Origin: Stutzerimonas stutzeri | GTDB taxonomy: Bacteria > Pseudomonadota > Gammaproteobacteria > Pseudomonadales > Pseudomonadaceae | Direction: 5' to 3' | NCBI RefSeq assembly: GCF_018138085.1 | Contig: NZ_CP073105.1 | Span: 682,001 to 746,000 of the forward strand | Length of the DNA stretch: 64,000 nucleotides | Shown: positions 18,624 to 29,936 of the stretch, piece after piece | Layout of the letters: each line of letters starts with the position of its first letter | How positions within the stretch are numbered: the stretch's first letter is position 1 | The notes under the pieces: generated by a model | Seen by the model: the letters and a program-made list of their open reading frames with translations, nothing else | What the model was told of the DNA's origin: nothing | Databases searched by the model: none | Program-made: the position numbers and the translations under genes

Positions 18624-20147
18624 ATGGACCATTCGCATATGAAGCGCCCCAACATCCTGTTCATTATGGCCGACCAGATGGCCGCTCCCATCCTGCCGAT
18701 GCATGACCCGGCGTCGCCGATCAAGGTGCCTAACCTTATGCGCCTGGCCACCGAAGGCGTGGTGTTCGATTCGGCTTACTGCAACAGCCCGCTCTGCGCA
18801 CCGTCGCGCTTCACCCTGGTCAGTGGCCAGCTGCCCAGCAAGATCGGCGCTTACGACAATGCCGCCGACTTTCCTGCCGACGTGCCGACCTATGCGCACT
18901 ACCTGCGGCGGCTCGGTTACCGCACGGCGCTGTCCGGCAAGATGCATTTCTGCGGTCCGGACCAGCTGCATGGCTACGAGGAGCGGCTGACCAGCGACAT
19001 CTACCCGGCCGACTACGGCTGGGCGGTGAACTGGGATGAGCCCGAGGTGCGGCTGAGCTGGTACCACAATATGTCCTCGGTGCTGCAGGCCGGGCCCAGC
19101 GTCCGTACCAATCAGATGGATTTCGATGAGGAGGTGGTATTCAAGGCGCAGCAGTATCTCTACGACTTCGTTCGCGCCGACGACAACCGGCCGTTCTGCC
19201 TGACGGTCTCGATGACCCATCCGCACGATCCCTACACCATTCCCGAGGAGTACTGGAACCGTTATAGCGACGAGGACATCCCGCTGCCGCGCCAGAACAT
19301 CGCTCAGGACGAGCAGGACCCGCACTCGCAGCGTCTGCTCAAGGTCATCGACCTATGGGGCAAATCATTGCCCGAAGAGAAGATCCGTGATGCTCGCCGC
19401 GCCTATTTCGGCGCTTGCAGCTACATCGACGACAACGTCGGCAAGCTGCTGAAGACGCTCGAAGCGTGCGGCCTGGCCGAGGACACCATCGTGGTCTTCT
19501 CCGGCGACCACGGCGACCAGCTGGGCGAGCGTGGCCTCTGGTACAAGATGCACTGGTTCGAGATGGCCGCGCGCGTGCCGCTGATCATCCGTGCCCCGGG
19601 AATCGATCCGGCGCGGATCGGCGCTTCGGTATCGACCGCCGACCTGTTGCCGACCCTGGTCGAGCTGGCCGGCGGCACGCTGGAGGCGAACCTGCCGCTC
19701 GATGGCCGTTCGCTGCTGCCGCACCTGACCGGGCACGAGGGCCATGACGAAGTGATCGGCGAGTACATGGCCGAAGGCACCACCAGTCCGCTGATGATGA
19801 TCCGGCGCGGCGCCTACAAATTCATCTATTCGGAGCAGGACCCCTGCTTGCTGTTCGACGTGGCCAACGACCCGCTGGAGCGCGAGAACCTGATGAATTC
19901 CGCCGATCATCAGATGCTCGCCGACGCCCTCCTGGCCGAGGCGCGGCAGCGTTGGGATATCCCGGCCATCCATGACCAGGTGCTCGCCAGCCAGCGCCGG
20001 CGGCGGTTGGTCAGCGAAGCGCTGAGCCTCGGCAAGCGCACCAGCTGGGACCACCAACCCTGGGTCGATGCCAGCCAGCAATACATGCGTAACCACATCG
20101 ACCTGGACGATCTCGAGCGCAAGGCACGTTACCCTAGACCCGAATAG
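18624..20147 (+). CDS. betC: Choline-sulfatase
   Basis: BetC hydrolyses choline-O-sulfate to choline and sulfate in the cytoplasm. The 507-residue protein is a type I sulfatase with the metal-binding MADQM (D17) and the modification motif LCAPSRFTLVSG. In that motif C58 would be converted to formylglycine. SGDHGDQLGERG and YKMHWFEMAARVPLI follow, as in BetC proteins, and the C-terminus has the family's HQPWVDASQQYMRNH. Start choice is uncertain: ATG 18624 has AAGG almost touching it, and ATG 18639 is an alternative that removes five residues. The solute-binding gene begins 62 bases downstream on the same strand. Confidence 0.94.
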   Translation: MDHSHMKRPNILFIMADQMAAPILPMHDPASPIKVPNLMRLATEGVVFDSAYCNSPLCAPSRFTLVSGQLPSKIGAYDNAADFPADVPTYAHYLRRLGYRTALSGKMHFCGPDQLHGYEERLTSDIYPADYGWAVNWDEPEVRLSWYHNMSSVLQAGPSVRTNQMDFDEEVVFKAQQYLYDFVRADDNRPFCLTVSMTHPHDPYTIPEEYWNRYSDEDIPLPRQNIAQDEQDPHSQRLLKVIDLWGKSLPEEKIRDARRAYFGACSYIDDNVGKLLKTLEACGLAEDTIVVFSGDHGDQLGERGLWYKMHWFEMAARVPLIIRAPGIDPARIGASVSTADLLPTLVELAGGTLEANLPLDGRSLLPHLTGHEGHDEVIGEYMAEGTTSPLMMIRRGAYKFIYSEQDPCLLFDVANDPLERENLMNSADHQMLADALLAEARQRWDIPAIHDQVLASQRRRRLVSEALSLGKRTSWDHQPWVDASQQYMRNHIDLDDLERKARYPRPE

Positions 20148-20209
20148 CGATGGCTGCCAGCCAACCGTGCACAGGGAACCCATTCGAACAAGAGCGAAGG
20201 CAGATGGAT

Positions 20210-21142
20210 ATGAAAAAACACACACTGAGCGCAATCCTGGCCAGCGGCATGCTGCTGGCCGCCACCAATCTCCACGCCCAGACCGAGGGTAGCCAGTGCG
20301 CGACCGTGCGCCTGGGCGACCCGGGCTGGAGCGATATCGCGGTCACCAACGGGATCGCCAGCCTGCTGCTCGAGGGGCTCGGCTACAAGCCGAAGGTCAT
20401 GACGCTGGGTGTGCCGATCATCTTCGCCGGGCTGACCAAGGACCAGGTCGACGTCTTCCTGGGCAACTGGATGCCGGCGCAACAGGACAACTACGACAAG
20501 TTCGTGGCGAGCGGTGAAATCGACGAGCACAGCGTCAACCTGACCGGTACCGAATACACCCTGGCGGTCCCGACATCGGTCTGGAACGCCGGGGTAAAGC
20601 GCTTCGAGGACCTCGACAAACATGCCGAACTGTTCGACAAGACCATCTACGGGATCGCCGCCGGTGCGCCGGCGAATCTGTCGATCCAGAAGATGATCGA
20701 CCAGGACGAGTTCGGCCTGGGCGACTGGCGACTGGTGGAATCCAGCGAGCAGGCGATGCTGGTGCAGGTCGGACGCGCGGTGAAACGCGACAAGGGCGTG
20801 GTCTTTCTCGGCTGGACACCGCACCCGATGAACGTGCAGTACGACATCAAGTATCTCAAGGGTGGCGAGGCCTATTTCGGCGAGAGCGGAACGGTCAACA
20901 CGCTGGTACGCAAGGGCTACGCCGCGCAGTGCCCGAATGTCGGCAAGCTGCTCAGCAACCTGAAGTTCACCCAAGACATGGAGAACGCCATCATGGACGA
21001 GGTGCTGGCCAGGAACGCCAGCAACGACGCGGCAGTGAAGGCGTGGATCAAAGCCCACCCCGAGGTGCTCGAAGGCTGGCTGCAAGGCGTCACGACCCTC
21101 GAGGGTGAAGAGGGGCTGGCAGCGGTGAAGGCCTCGCTCTGA
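20210..21142 (+). CDS. Choline/betaine ABC transporter substrate-binding protein (ChoX-like)
   Basis: The 310-residue periplasmic protein starts with a Sec signal peptide (KKHTLSAILASGMLLAATNLHAQ). It belongs to the ChoX/ProX-type family: CATVRLGDPGWSDIAVTNG, FLGNWMPAQQ, AGAPANLSIQKMI and FLGWTPHPMN, whose tryptophans and tyrosines form a cation-pi box for quaternary ammonium groups. The start is ATG 20210 because GAAGG at 20196-20200 is well spaced for it; ATG 20204 is possible. It follows betC in one transcription unit but has no permease or ATPase of its own. It probably docks on the permease encoded at 29-31 kb. Confidence 0.88.
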   Translation: MKKHTLSAILASGMLLAATNLHAQTEGSQCATVRLGDPGWSDIAVTNGIASLLLEGLGYKPKVMTLGVPIIFAGLTKDQVDVFLGNWMPAQQDNYDKFVASGEIDEHSVNLTGTEYTLAVPTSVWNAGVKRFEDLDKHAELFDKTIYGIAAGAPANLSIQKMIDQDEFGLGDWRLVESSEQAMLVQVGRAVKRDKGVVFLGWTPHPMNVQYDIKYLKGGEAYFGESGTVNTLVRKGYAAQCPNVGKLLSNLKFTQDMENAIMDEVLARNASNDAAVKAWIKAHPEVLEGWLQGVTTLEGEEGLAAVKASL

Positions 21143-21201
21143 GGGTCCTTAACGGCATACGCACGTAGGGCGTGGAACGATCGCCACGCCGCTCTGCAGC
21201 T

Positions 21202-21314
21202 GTGGGCTGAAGCCCACCCTACGTAAGGGCTTTGGTTAAACGCTTGAATGATTCCTGAGCGTGCCCACGCTCGGCGTGGGCGTTTGACTGTCCGTAGGGT
21301 GGGCTTCAGCCCAC
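21202..21314. repeat. REP pair with 22-bp perfect inverted arms
   Basis: The 22-bp segment at 21202-21223 (beginning GTGGGCTGAAGCCCACC) is exactly the reverse complement of 21293-21314. Each arm is also a small palindrome. A further partial copy (GCCACCCTACG) lies near 21402. The element sits between the convergent ChoX-like gene and betA. Related GTAGGGTGG arms appear at about 3715, 36313 and 46575. Confidence 0.85.
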
Positions 21315-21426
21315 CGCCCTGCAGTGACGTGATGACCCTACCCACGTTTCGCATGGCACGCCATTGCGACGTGCGGAAGCGCGGTGGTTGTAAAAGCGAC
21401 AGCCACCCTACGTCAGATTTCTATAC

Positions 21427-23136
21427 CTAAACGCTCTCTGCCATGTGCGCACCAACCGGCTGTGCCGGCGCCGCGTTGCGTGCCGGGGCGTTTCCGGCGA
21501 CGTAGTAGGGCGCGGTGCTGCGCGGCAATGGTGTGCGCCCGCGAATCCGGTCGGCGAGCTTCTCGGCCATCATGATGGTCGGTGCGTTGAGGTTGCCGGT
21601 GGTGATCAGGGGCATGATCGAGGCATCGATCACCCGCAATCCGTCCAGCCCGTGTACCCGGCCCTGGCCGTCGACCACCGCCATGTCGTCCTCGCCCATC
21701 TTGCAGGAGCAGGAGGGATGGAACGCGGTTTCGGCGTGTTGGCGGACGAACTCGTCCAGCTCGGCATCGCTTTGCACGTCAGCGCCGGGGCTCAGCTCGC
21801 GGCCGCGATAAGGATCCAGGGCCGATTGCGCCATGATTTCCCGGGTGATCCGGATCCCGTCGCGGAACTCCTGCCAGTCCTGTTCGCAGGACATGTAGTT
21901 GAACAGGATGCTCGGATGCTGGCGCGGGTCCCGCGAGCGGGCATGCACACGCCCGCGGCTGGGCGAGCGCATGGAGCCGACGTGGGCCTGGAAGCCGTGT
22001 TCCTTCACCGCGTTGCTGCCGTTGTAATTGATCGCCACCGGCAGGAAGTGGTACTGGATGTTCGGCCATTCGAACTCGGCGCGCGAGCGAATGAATCCGC
22101 CCGCCTCGAACTGGTTGCTGGCGCCGATCCCCTTGCCCATGAACAGCCACTCGGCACCGATCAGCGGCTGGTTGTGTAGCTGCAGGGCGGGGTAGAGCGA
22201 GACCGGCTGCTTACACGCGTATTGCAGGTACATCTCCAGGTGGTCCTGCAGGTTGGCGCCGACACCCGGAAGATCATGGACGATCGGAATGCCGAGTTCG
22301 CGCAGCAGCGCGCCCGGACCGACGCCCGAGCGTTGCAGGATCTGTGGCGAAGCGATGGCGCCGCTGCATAGCAGCACTTCGCGGCGGGCATGGACAGTTA
22401 CCGGCGTATCGCTGTTGCCGTGCAGATAAGCCGCGCCGATGGCCCGCTTGCCGCTGAACAGGATGCGATCGGTCAGTGCGTGGGTCACGATGGTCAGGTT
22501 CGGCCGGCCCCGGGCCATGTCCAGATAGCCGCGCGCGGTGCTGGCGCGACGGCCCTTGGGCGTGACCGTGCGATCCATCGGGCCGAAGCCTTCCTGGCGA
22601 TAGCCGTTGAGGTCGTCGGTTTCCGGGTAGCCGGCCTGCACACCGGCCTCGATCATGGCGCGGAACAGCGGATTATTGCCCGGCTTGGGCGTGGTCACGC
22701 TCACCGGGCCGTCGCCGCCGTGGTAGTCGTTGGGGCCGATGTCGCGGGTTTCGGCCTTGCGGAAGTAGGGCAGGCAGTCGAGATAGGTCCAGTCTTCCAG
22801 GCCGGGCGCCTTGGCCCAGCCGTCGTAGTCCATGGCATTGCCACGGATGTAGCACATGCCGTTGATCAGCGAGGAGCCACCCAGGCCCTTGCCCCGGCCG
22901 CACTCCATGCGGCGGTTGTTCATATGCGGTTCGGGGTCGGTCTCGTAGGCCCAGTTATAGCGCCGACCCTGCAGCGGAAAGGCGAGCGCGGCGGGCATCT
23001 GGGTACGGAAGTCCATCCGGTAGTCGGGGCCCCCGGCTTCGAGCAGCAGCACGCTGACATCAGCGTCCTCGGTCAGGCGAGTCGCTAGCACGTTACCGGC
23101 CGAACCGGCGCCGATGATGATGTAGTCGTATTCCAT
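21427..23136 (-). CDS. betA: Choline dehydrogenase
   Basis: BetA is a membrane-associated FAD enzyme that oxidises choline to betaine aldehyde and can carry on to glycine betaine. The 569-residue GMC-family protein has the N-terminal dinucleotide motif [18 protein letters not shown] and the GMC signature region [21 protein letters not shown]. The catalytic histidine area is [14 protein letters not shown], and the C-terminal end carries [16 protein letters not shown]. The start at 23134-23136 has a CAGGAG site. It is the last gene of the betI-betB-betA set, and its leader contains a heptameric repeat element. Confidence 0.96.
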   Translation of the reverse strand: MEYDYIIIGAGSAGNVLATRLTEDADVSVLLLEAGGPDYRMDFRTQMPAALAFPLQGRRYNWAYETDPEPHMNNRRMECGRGKGLGGSSLINGMCYIRGNAMDYDGWAKAPGLEDWTYLDCLPYFRKAETRDIGPNDYHGGDGPVSVTTPKPGNNPLFRAMIEAGVQAGYPETDDLNGYRQEGFGPMDRTVTPKGRRASTARGYLDMARGRPNLTIVTHALTDRILFSGKRAIGAAYLHGNSDTPVTVHARREVLLCSGAIASPQILQRSGVGPGALLRELGIPIVHDLPGVGANLQDHLEMYLQYACKQPVSLYPALQLHNQPLIGAEWLFMGKGIGASNQFEAGGFIRSRAEFEWPNIQYHFLPVAINYNGSNAVKEHGFQAHVGSMRSPSRGRVHARSRDPRQHPSILFNYMSCEQDWQEFRDGIRITREIMAQSALDPYRGRELSPGADVQSDAELDEFVRQHAETAFHPSCSCKMGEDDMAVVDGQGRVHGLDGLRVIDASIMPLITTGNLNAPTIMMAEKLADRIRGRTPLPRSTAPYYVAGNAPARNAAPAQPVGAHMAESV

Positions 23137-23150
23137 GAAAGCTCTCCTGC

Positions 23151-23220
23151 GGAGGCGGCAGGCCACCGGCTTCAGGTGGCTCGTTTTAGCCTGGACCCCT
23201 GATGCCTGCCGCCTGTAGCC
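23151..23220. repeat. Two-armed heptameric element between betB and betA
   Basis: The left arm is GGAGGCGGCAGGC (23151-23163). After a 25-base spacer, the right arm is a degenerate heptad run at 23189-23220: GCCTGGA, C, CCCTGAT, GCCTGCC, GCCTGTA, GCCC. It matches the arrays at 11.1 and 39.7 kb in unit length, orientation and spacer style. It occupies most of the 85-base gap between the betB stop and the betA start, next to the betA ribosome site. Confidence 0.65.
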
Positions 23221-23221
23221 C

Positions 23222-24694
<1,473 letters not shown>

Positions 24695-24728
24695 GGTCAT
24701 CCTCGTGCGGTGCGTATTGGAGAAGGGG

Positions 24729-25322
24729 TCAGTGCACCTGCTTGGTCAGGAGCTGATCCAGGTAGTCGTAGGCCAGTTGCAGCGCCTGCTCGATATCGAA
24801 TTCATTGCTGGCCAGTGCGCCGCGCAGCCACAGGCCGTCGATCAGCGCTGACATTCCGCGCGCGGCCGAGCGTGCTTGCTCCTTCGGCAGAACGCGGCGG
24901 AACTCGCAGCAGAGATTGGAATACAGGCGGTGATCGTTGATCCGCTGCAACCGGTGCAGGGAGGGCTGATGCATGCTGAACGCCCAGAACGCCAACCAGG
25001 TTTTCATCGCGGGACCGTTCACCTGGCTGTCGTCGAAGTTGCCCTCGATGATCGCCTTCAGGTGCGCGCGCGGACTGTCATCGGCAAGCGCCTCGCGGCG
25101 TATGCGAACGGCCTGGTTCAGCGCCTTCATCAGGTGCCGCATGGTGGCCTCGAGCAGGCCGTTCTTGTCCTGGAAATAGTGAGCGATGATGCCGTTCGAG
25201 ACGCCCGCCAGGCGGGCAATCATGGAGATGCTGGCATCGCTCATTCCGACCTGGTCCACGGCCGCCAGGGTGGCGTGGATCAGTTGCTTGCGTCGGATGG
25301 GCTGCATTCCAACCTTGGGCAT
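24729..25322 (-). CDS. betI: TetR-family choline-sensing repressor BetI
   Basis: BetI represses the bet operon until choline is present. The 197-residue protein has the TetR helix-turn-helix [19 protein letters not shown] and the BetI-type C-terminal domain with [26 protein letters not shown]. It begins [18 protein letters not shown], as BetI proteins do. It is the first gene of betI-betB-betA, and an excellent palindromic operator lies about 40 bases upstream of its start, so the operon is probably autoregulated. Confidence 0.96.
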   Translation of the reverse strand: MPKVGMQPIRRKQLIHATLAAVDQVGMSDASISMIARLAGVSNGIIAHYFQDKNGLLEATMRHLMKALNQAVRIRREALADDSPRAHLKAIIEGNFDDSQVNGPAMKTWLAFWAFSMHQPSLHRLQRINDHRLYSNLCCEFRRVLPKEQARSAARGMSALIDGLWLRGALASNEFDIEQALQLAYDYLDQLLTKQVH

Positions 25323-25362
25323 TGGAGGCTCCGGGAAGACAGTGACTGCGGTACACCCTAGA

Positions 25363-25392
25363 TTTTATTGATTGAACGATCAATCAATAAAA
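25363..25392. promoter_or_regulatory. Probable BetI operator
   Basis: TTTTATTGATTG (25363-25374) and CAATCAATAAAA (25381-25392) are perfect 12-bp inverted arms around the 6-base centre AACGAT. The site is AT-rich in GC-rich surroundings and stands 41 bases upstream of the betI start. BetI operators of other pseudomonads have the same TTGATTG half-site style. The position suggests that it overlaps the betIBA promoter. Confidence 0.85.
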
Positions 25393-25580
25393 ACGGCGTT
25401 GTCGGGAATGGATAAGATCTGTCGCGGACCGCAAGGGCAGGAGCCCGAGACCGAACACCGGCCGTGAGCAGGCCTTCGCGATGCGGTACGCCGCCACTCA
25501 CCGACAGCCGCTGGGCATGGCCGCGGCGGCGTTCCGACAATGTGGTACGGGCGCATTCAGCGCCCATACGCCGGTACTGC

Positions 25581-26891
25581 TTACAGAATGTCCAACGGGT
25601 ACTCGGTGATCACGCGCAGCTCGTCGATGTCGCCGGCGAAGCCGCGTGCGGTGGCGTAACGCACCCGCAGGGAAAGGTCCTTGAGGTCGCCTTCCTGCAC
25701 CACGTACTTGGCTTCGAGGTCGCGTTCCCACTCCTTGCCCTTGCCGGCATCTCCCGCGTAGTAGGCGTAGGCGCCGCCGGTGTCGACGCTGGCGCCGTCG
25801 ATATCACCCTTGATGTAACGGGCCATTAGTTTCAGACCCGGCACGCCGTAGGCCTCCATGTTCAGGTCGTAGCGGGCTTGCACGGACTTCTCGCCCGGCG
25901 CGTTGAAGTCCGACCACTGCGAGGAGTTGGCCAGGTAGATGGAATCACCGGCGTTGGTGCCGTCCATGCTGATGTAGTCCATGGGCGAGTTGCCGTTCAC
26001 CTGCTGGTGGGCGAGGGTGAAGGTATGCGCGCCGATCGTGTAGCCGGCCGCCAGCGACCAGGCGGTGGTGTTGATGTCGCCAGCCAGGGCGGAGCCTTCG
26101 TCACGGGTGTCGTAGGCGTTGAAGTCGAACGACAGCGCCTGACCTTCGGAGAGTGGCAGCGCGTAGTTCAGGTTGCCGTAGTACTGAGTCCAGACATCCT
26201 CGTACTTGGAGCCGTAGAGGGTGGCGCTGAGGCTGTCGGTGAGCTGGTAGGTGCCGCCCAGGTAGCTGACGGTCTCCGAATCGATGGCACCGGCGTAGAC
26301 CAGGGTGATCTCGCCGTCGTGGTTGAGCGAGCGGTTGCGGTCACGAATCGAGGTGAAATAGCCCGCGTCGACGGTCAGCTGGTCGATCTCGTTGGAGGTC
26401 AGCTGAAAACCGGTGGCGGTGCTGGCGAAGATGCGTCCGGTGCCGGGGGAGAAGACCGGAGCGGTGGGCGTCAGGTCCCCGTACTTCAGGGTGGTATTGG
26501 AGACACGTACCTTGACCGCGCCGCCAGCGAAGCCGAAGTTGTCGGCAGCACGGCCGTCGCTATCGACCGGCAGCAGGCCGGTGCCGCTGGTGCCGCGGCC
26601 GCTGTCGAGCTTGACCGCGCCACCAGCATGCAGGTCGACGCCGAAGCCGACGGTGCCCTGGGTGAAGCCGGACTTATAGGCGAGTAGCAGGCCGTGGGCC
26701 CACTCTTCCCGACGGCTCTGGGCGGCGCCCGGTGCGTGGTTGTCGCGGGCGAAGTAGTAGTTCTTGTTCAGCAGTGTCAGCTTGCCGCCGTCGGCGAAGC
26801 CGGTGGCTTCCGACTGTTCGCTGGCCACGGCCAGTTGAGCAGAGGCGGCCGTGACGGCCAGCGCCAGGGCGCTCCATCTCAATGTGTGCAT
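25581..26891 (-). CDS. OprD-family outer membrane porin
   Basis: The 436-residue protein has a Sec signal peptide (about residues 1-23, ending AVASEQ) and the OprD-family start with GGKLTLLNKNYYFARDN. Alternating beta-strand sequences, a KYGDL..PTAPVFSPGTGRIF segment and a final leucine complete it (family members often end in an aromatic residue). OprD porins allow diffusion of small organic solutes across the outer membrane. It follows a betaine-binding-protein gene by 69 bases on the same strand, so uptake of choline, betaine or a related compound is a reasonable inference, but the ligand is not visible from sequence. Confidence 0.9.
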   Translation of the reverse strand: MHTLRWSALALAVTAASAQLAVASEQSEATGFADGGKLTLLNKNYYFARDNHAPGAAQSRREEWAHGLLLAYKSGFTQGTVGFGVDLHAGGAVKLDSGRGTSGTGLLPVDSDGRAADNFGFAGGAVKVRVSNTTLKYGDLTPTAPVFSPGTGRIFASTATGFQLTSNEIDQLTVDAGYFTSIRDRNRSLNHDGEITLVYAGAIDSETVSYLGGTYQLTDSLSATLYGSKYEDVWTQYYGNLNYALPLSEGQALSFDFNAYDTRDEGSALAGDINTTAWSLAAGYTIGAHTFTLAHQQVNGNSPMDYISMDGTNAGDSIYLANSSQWSDFNAPGEKSVQARYDLNMEAYGVPGLKLMARYIKGDIDGASVDTGGAYAYYAGDAGKGKEWERDLEAKYVVQEGDLKDLSLRVRYATARGFAGDIDELRVITEYPLDIL

Positions 26892-26960
26892 GTTGGTGAC
26901 TCCGTTGCATCAGCGGCGCCCACTGGGCACCGCTGTGGATGAGGGTTTGGTTGGTGGGGG

Positions 26961-27815
26961 TTATTCGAGCCAGCCGGCGACGCGTTCCGGGTGGTTCTTC
27001 ACCCACTCGCGTGCGGCATCGTCCGGCTTGGCGCCGTCGCGGATCGCCAGCATGACCTCGCCAACTTCTTCGGCGCCCCAGCTGAATTTCTTCAGGAAGG
27101 CCTCGGCTTCGGGCGCCTTGCTGGCGAGCCCCGGATTGGCGACCGTGTCGACATGTTCGTCGTCACCGAAGACCTTTTTCGGATCTTCCAGGAAGCGCAG
27201 CTTCCACTTGGCGAACATCCAGTGCGGGATCCAACCGGTGACGACGATCGGCTTCTGTGCCTTCTCCGCGCGCGTCAGCGCAGTGGTCATCGCTGGTCCG
27301 GAGCTGGGCATCAGGCGGATGTCCAGATTGTATTGCTTGATGGCATCTTCGGTCCGGCGCATGACGCCGGCGCCGGCATCGATGCCGGTGATCTTGCCGT
27401 CGAACGCCTTGCTGTACTTGTTGAGGTCCTCGATGCTTTTGGCCTCGACGTAATCCGGCACGATCAAGCCGATCTTCGCGCCTTCATAGTTGGTGCCGAG
27501 CACCACGACCTTGTCCTTCAGTTTCTCGAAGTACTCACCGTGGGTGGCGGGCAGCCAGGCGGAGAGCGTGGCATCGAGGTCGCCGCGCGCGACGCCCTGC
27601 CACATGATGGCCGGTTCGACCGGTTGCAGCTTGACGGAATAGCCGAGTTTGCTTTCGAGAATTTCGCCCGCCACGTGCGTGGCGGCGACGCTGTCGTCCC
27701 AGCCGTTGACGTAGCCGATCTTCAGCTCGGGCTTGTCCGCCGCCATGCTGCTGGCCATGCCGAGCGCCATGGTGGCGGCGCCGAGGCCACAAAGAAGGTG
27801 CTTGAATAGACTCAT
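26961..27815 (-). CDS. Glycine betaine ABC transporter substrate-binding protein (BetX/OpuAC-like)
   Basis: The 284-residue periplasmic protein has a Sec signal (SLFKHLLCGLGAATMALGMASSMA) and an OpuAC-type binding domain: IGYVNGWDDSVAATHVAGEILE, MWQGVARGDLDATLSAWLPATH and VVTGWIPHWMFAKWKL. It is of a different subgroup from the two ChoX-like proteins in this window. The start is the ATG at 27813-27815, which has GGAG nine bases before it. No permease is adjacent; it lies between the oprD gene and the cbcXWV genes, 250 bases after cbcX. A shared membrane core is likely. Confidence 0.88.
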   Translation of the reverse strand: MSLFKHLLCGLGAATMALGMASSMAADKPELKIGYVNGWDDSVAATHVAGEILESKLGYSVKLQPVEPAIMWQGVARGDLDATLSAWLPATHGEYFEKLKDKVVVLGTNYEGAKIGLIVPDYVEAKSIEDLNKYSKAFDGKITGIDAGAGVMRRTEDAIKQYNLDIRLMPSSGPAMTTALTRAEKAQKPIVVTGWIPHWMFAKWKLRFLEDPKKVFGDDEHVDTVANPGLASKAPEAEAFLKKFSWGAEEVGEVMLAIRDGAKPDDAAREWVKNHPERVAGWLE

Positions 27816-28066
27816 GCGTGTTAGCTCCATGTCAGGAAATGGCAGTGATGCCAACCATGGTCCCGCTCTGCGAAGGCCACGGTTTGTCGCAGGGACCTCG
27901 GCGTTTGGGCGAGGTCCCGTGCACGGTTCGGCGCGCTGGTTCTGCTTGCGCACCGGCGAATGGAAAAATGTTTGGTGTTGGGGCGGCAGGGCAGGCTCGT
28001 CTCGGTGCGTGGGCCGAGGCGGGCCTGCCGGCTATGCGCGCCTGGCCCTGTCTTGTCCGCCGGGGC

Positions 28067-29011
28067 TCAGAGGCCGATGAACTTCTTGACGGCGGCGACG
28101 CCGTCCTGACCGTCCTGAGTGGTGACTCCGGCCAGCCACTGATCGAGGACGTCCGGATGCGCCTTGAGCCATTGCTTGGCGACGGTTTGCGGATCGTCCC
28201 GCTCCTGCGCCATCTGCATCAGCTCGCTTTCCATGGCGACGCTGAATTGCAGGTTCTGCAGCAGCTTTCCAACGTTCGAGCAGCGCTCCAGGTAGTCAGG
28301 CGGCACCACGGTGTAAACCTTGGCGGCACCGAAGTCAGGTCCGAACACGTCATCGCCGCCGGCGAGATAGGTCAGGTCGTACTGGGTGTTCATCGGGTGC
28401 GGAGCCCAGCCGAGGAAAACCACCGGCTCCTTCTTCCGAATCGCCCGTTGCACCTGCACCAGCATGCCGGCCTCGCTGGATTCGACCATGCGGAAATCAC
28501 CGAGACCGAACTGGTCGTTCTTGATCATTTTCTCGATCAAGAGGTTGCCGTCGTTGCCCGGCTCGATCGCGTAGATGCGGCCGCCCAGCTGATCCTTGAA
28601 CTTGGCGATGTCCTGGAAGCTCTTCAGCCCGGCTTCGGCCGCGTAGGTCGGCACCGCCAGGGTGTACTTGGCGCCTTCGAGGTTGGGTGACTCGAGCACC
28701 TTGACGCCGTTGTCCTTGGCGAAGGGTTCGATCACGGCGTCCATCGAGGGCGACCAATAGCCGAGAAAGGCGTCGATCTGCTTGTTCTTTACGCCGGTGA
28801 AGGCGATCGGTACCGAGGCCATCACCTTGCTCGGGTGGTAGCCCAGGCCCTCGGTCAGGACCATCGCGACACCGGTGGTCGCGGCGATGTCGGCCCAGCC
28901 GATCTCGGCGAAACGCACCTTCTCGCAACTCGCCGGCTCTTGTGCCCAGGCGCTTTGCAACAGCGTGCAGGCGAGCAGGCCGATACCCGTGATCGTCTTG
29001 AAATTGGTCAT
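28067..29011 (-). CDS. Choline/betaine ABC transporter substrate-binding protein (CbcX/ChoX)
   Basis: The 314-residue periplasmic protein has a signal peptide (TNFKTITGIGLLACTLLQSAWAQ) and the ChoX-type fold: CEKVRFAEIGWADIAATTG, FLGYWSPSMD, EPGNDGNLLIEKMI and FLGWAPHPMN. It is the third gene of a tight ABC operon (ATPase, permease, binding protein), and is the partner encoded with the importer. It is clearly a paralogue of the ChoX-like protein at 20.2 kb, sharing the block around KMI-(K/D)QD(Q/E)FGLGD-(F/W)RMVESSE. The ribosome site is AAGGAAATCAGA-ATG. Confidence 0.92.
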   Translation of the reverse strand: MTNFKTITGIGLLACTLLQSAWAQEPASCEKVRFAEIGWADIAATTGVAMVLTEGLGYHPSKVMASVPIAFTGVKNKQIDAFLGYWSPSMDAVIEPFAKDNGVKVLESPNLEGAKYTLAVPTYAAEAGLKSFQDIAKFKDQLGGRIYAIEPGNDGNLLIEKMIKNDQFGLGDFRMVESSEAGMLVQVQRAIRKKEPVVFLGWAPHPMNTQYDLTYLAGGDDVFGPDFGAAKVYTVVPPDYLERCSNVGKLLQNLQFSVAMESELMQMAQERDDPQTVAKQWLKAHPDVLDQWLAGVTTQDGQDGVAAVKKFIGL

Positions 29012-29046
29012 TCTGATTTCCTTTTTTCCGAATGGGATCGTTGCGC

Positions 29047-29934
29047 TTACTGGCCCTGCGGCCTGAGCTTGGTGGTCACCCAGGTGTACCAGGTCGCTTT
29101 CTGCGTGGCCCGCTTGGCGGTGCCGAAACTCTCGGTGATGCGGTCGAGGATGATCGCCAGCAGCACCACGGCCATGCCGCTTTCGAAGCCGAGGCCGATG
29201 TCCAGCCGCTGGATACTGGCCAACACGTCGTTGCCCAGGCCGCCGGCGCCGACCATCGAGGCGATGATCACCATTGACAGCGCCATCATGATGGTCTGGT
29301 TGACCCCGGCCATGATCGACGGCATGGCGTTGGGCAACTGGACCTTGAACAGCAGCTGCCGGCTGTTGCAGCCGAACGACTGGCCGGCTTCGACGATCTC
29401 CTTGTTGACCTGACGGATGCCAAGGTTGGTCAGGCGTACCGCCGGCGGCATGGCGAAGATCACCGTGGCGATGATGCCGGGCACGCGGCCGAGGCCGAAC
29501 AGCATCGCGGCCGGGATCAGGTAGACGAACGCCGGCATGGTCTGCATGAAGTCCAGAATCGGGCGGGTGATGGTGGCGACCCGCTCACTGCGCGCCGACC
29601 AGATGCCCAGCGGAATTCCCAGCAGCAGGCTGATCAGTGTGGCGGAGAAGGTCAGGCCGAGGGTCACCACGGTCTGTTCCCAGAAACCGGTGAGCACGAT
29701 GAGAATGAAGGACACCGCGGTGAAGGCGGCGAACCGGGCGCCTATGCGCCACAAGCCGAGGCCGACGAAGATGGCGATGAGCAGCCAGGCCGGCGGCAGC
29801 ATCAGCAACGCTTCGACGCCTTCGGAGAATCCGCTGACCACGCTGCCGAGGCTGTCGAAGGCGCCGCTGTAGTTCTCCAGCAGATGCTGGACGACGTCGT
29901 TGACCCAGCTCCCCAGATCGAGATCTTTGCTCAT
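29047..29934 (-). CDS. Choline/betaine ABC transporter permease (CbcW/ChoW)
   Basis: The 295-residue inner-membrane protein is an OpuAB/ProW-type permease. It has several hydrophobic helices and the coupling-loop signature EAGQSFGCNSRQLLFKVQLPNAMPSIMAG, which contacts the ATPase. The start is ATG at 29932-29934, preceded by AGGAGG; the in-frame TTG two codons earlier is less likely. It begins only two bases after the cbcV stop, so the two are translationally linked. Confidence 0.93.
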   Translation of the reverse strand: MSKDLDLGSWVNDVVQHLLENYSGAFDSLGSVVSGFSEGVEALLMLPPAWLLIAIFVGLGLWRIGARFAAFTAVSFILIVLTGFWEQTVVTLGLTFSATLISLLLGIPLGIWSARSERVATITRPILDFMQTMPAFVYLIPAAMLFGLGRVPGIIATVIFAMPPAVRLTNLGIRQVNKEIVEAGQSFGCNSRQLLFKVQLPNAMPSIMAGVNQTIMMALSMVIIASMVGAGGLGNDVLASIQRLDIGLGFESGMAVVLLAIILDRITESFGTAKRATQKATWYTWVTTKLRPQGQ

Positions 29935-29936
29935 GA

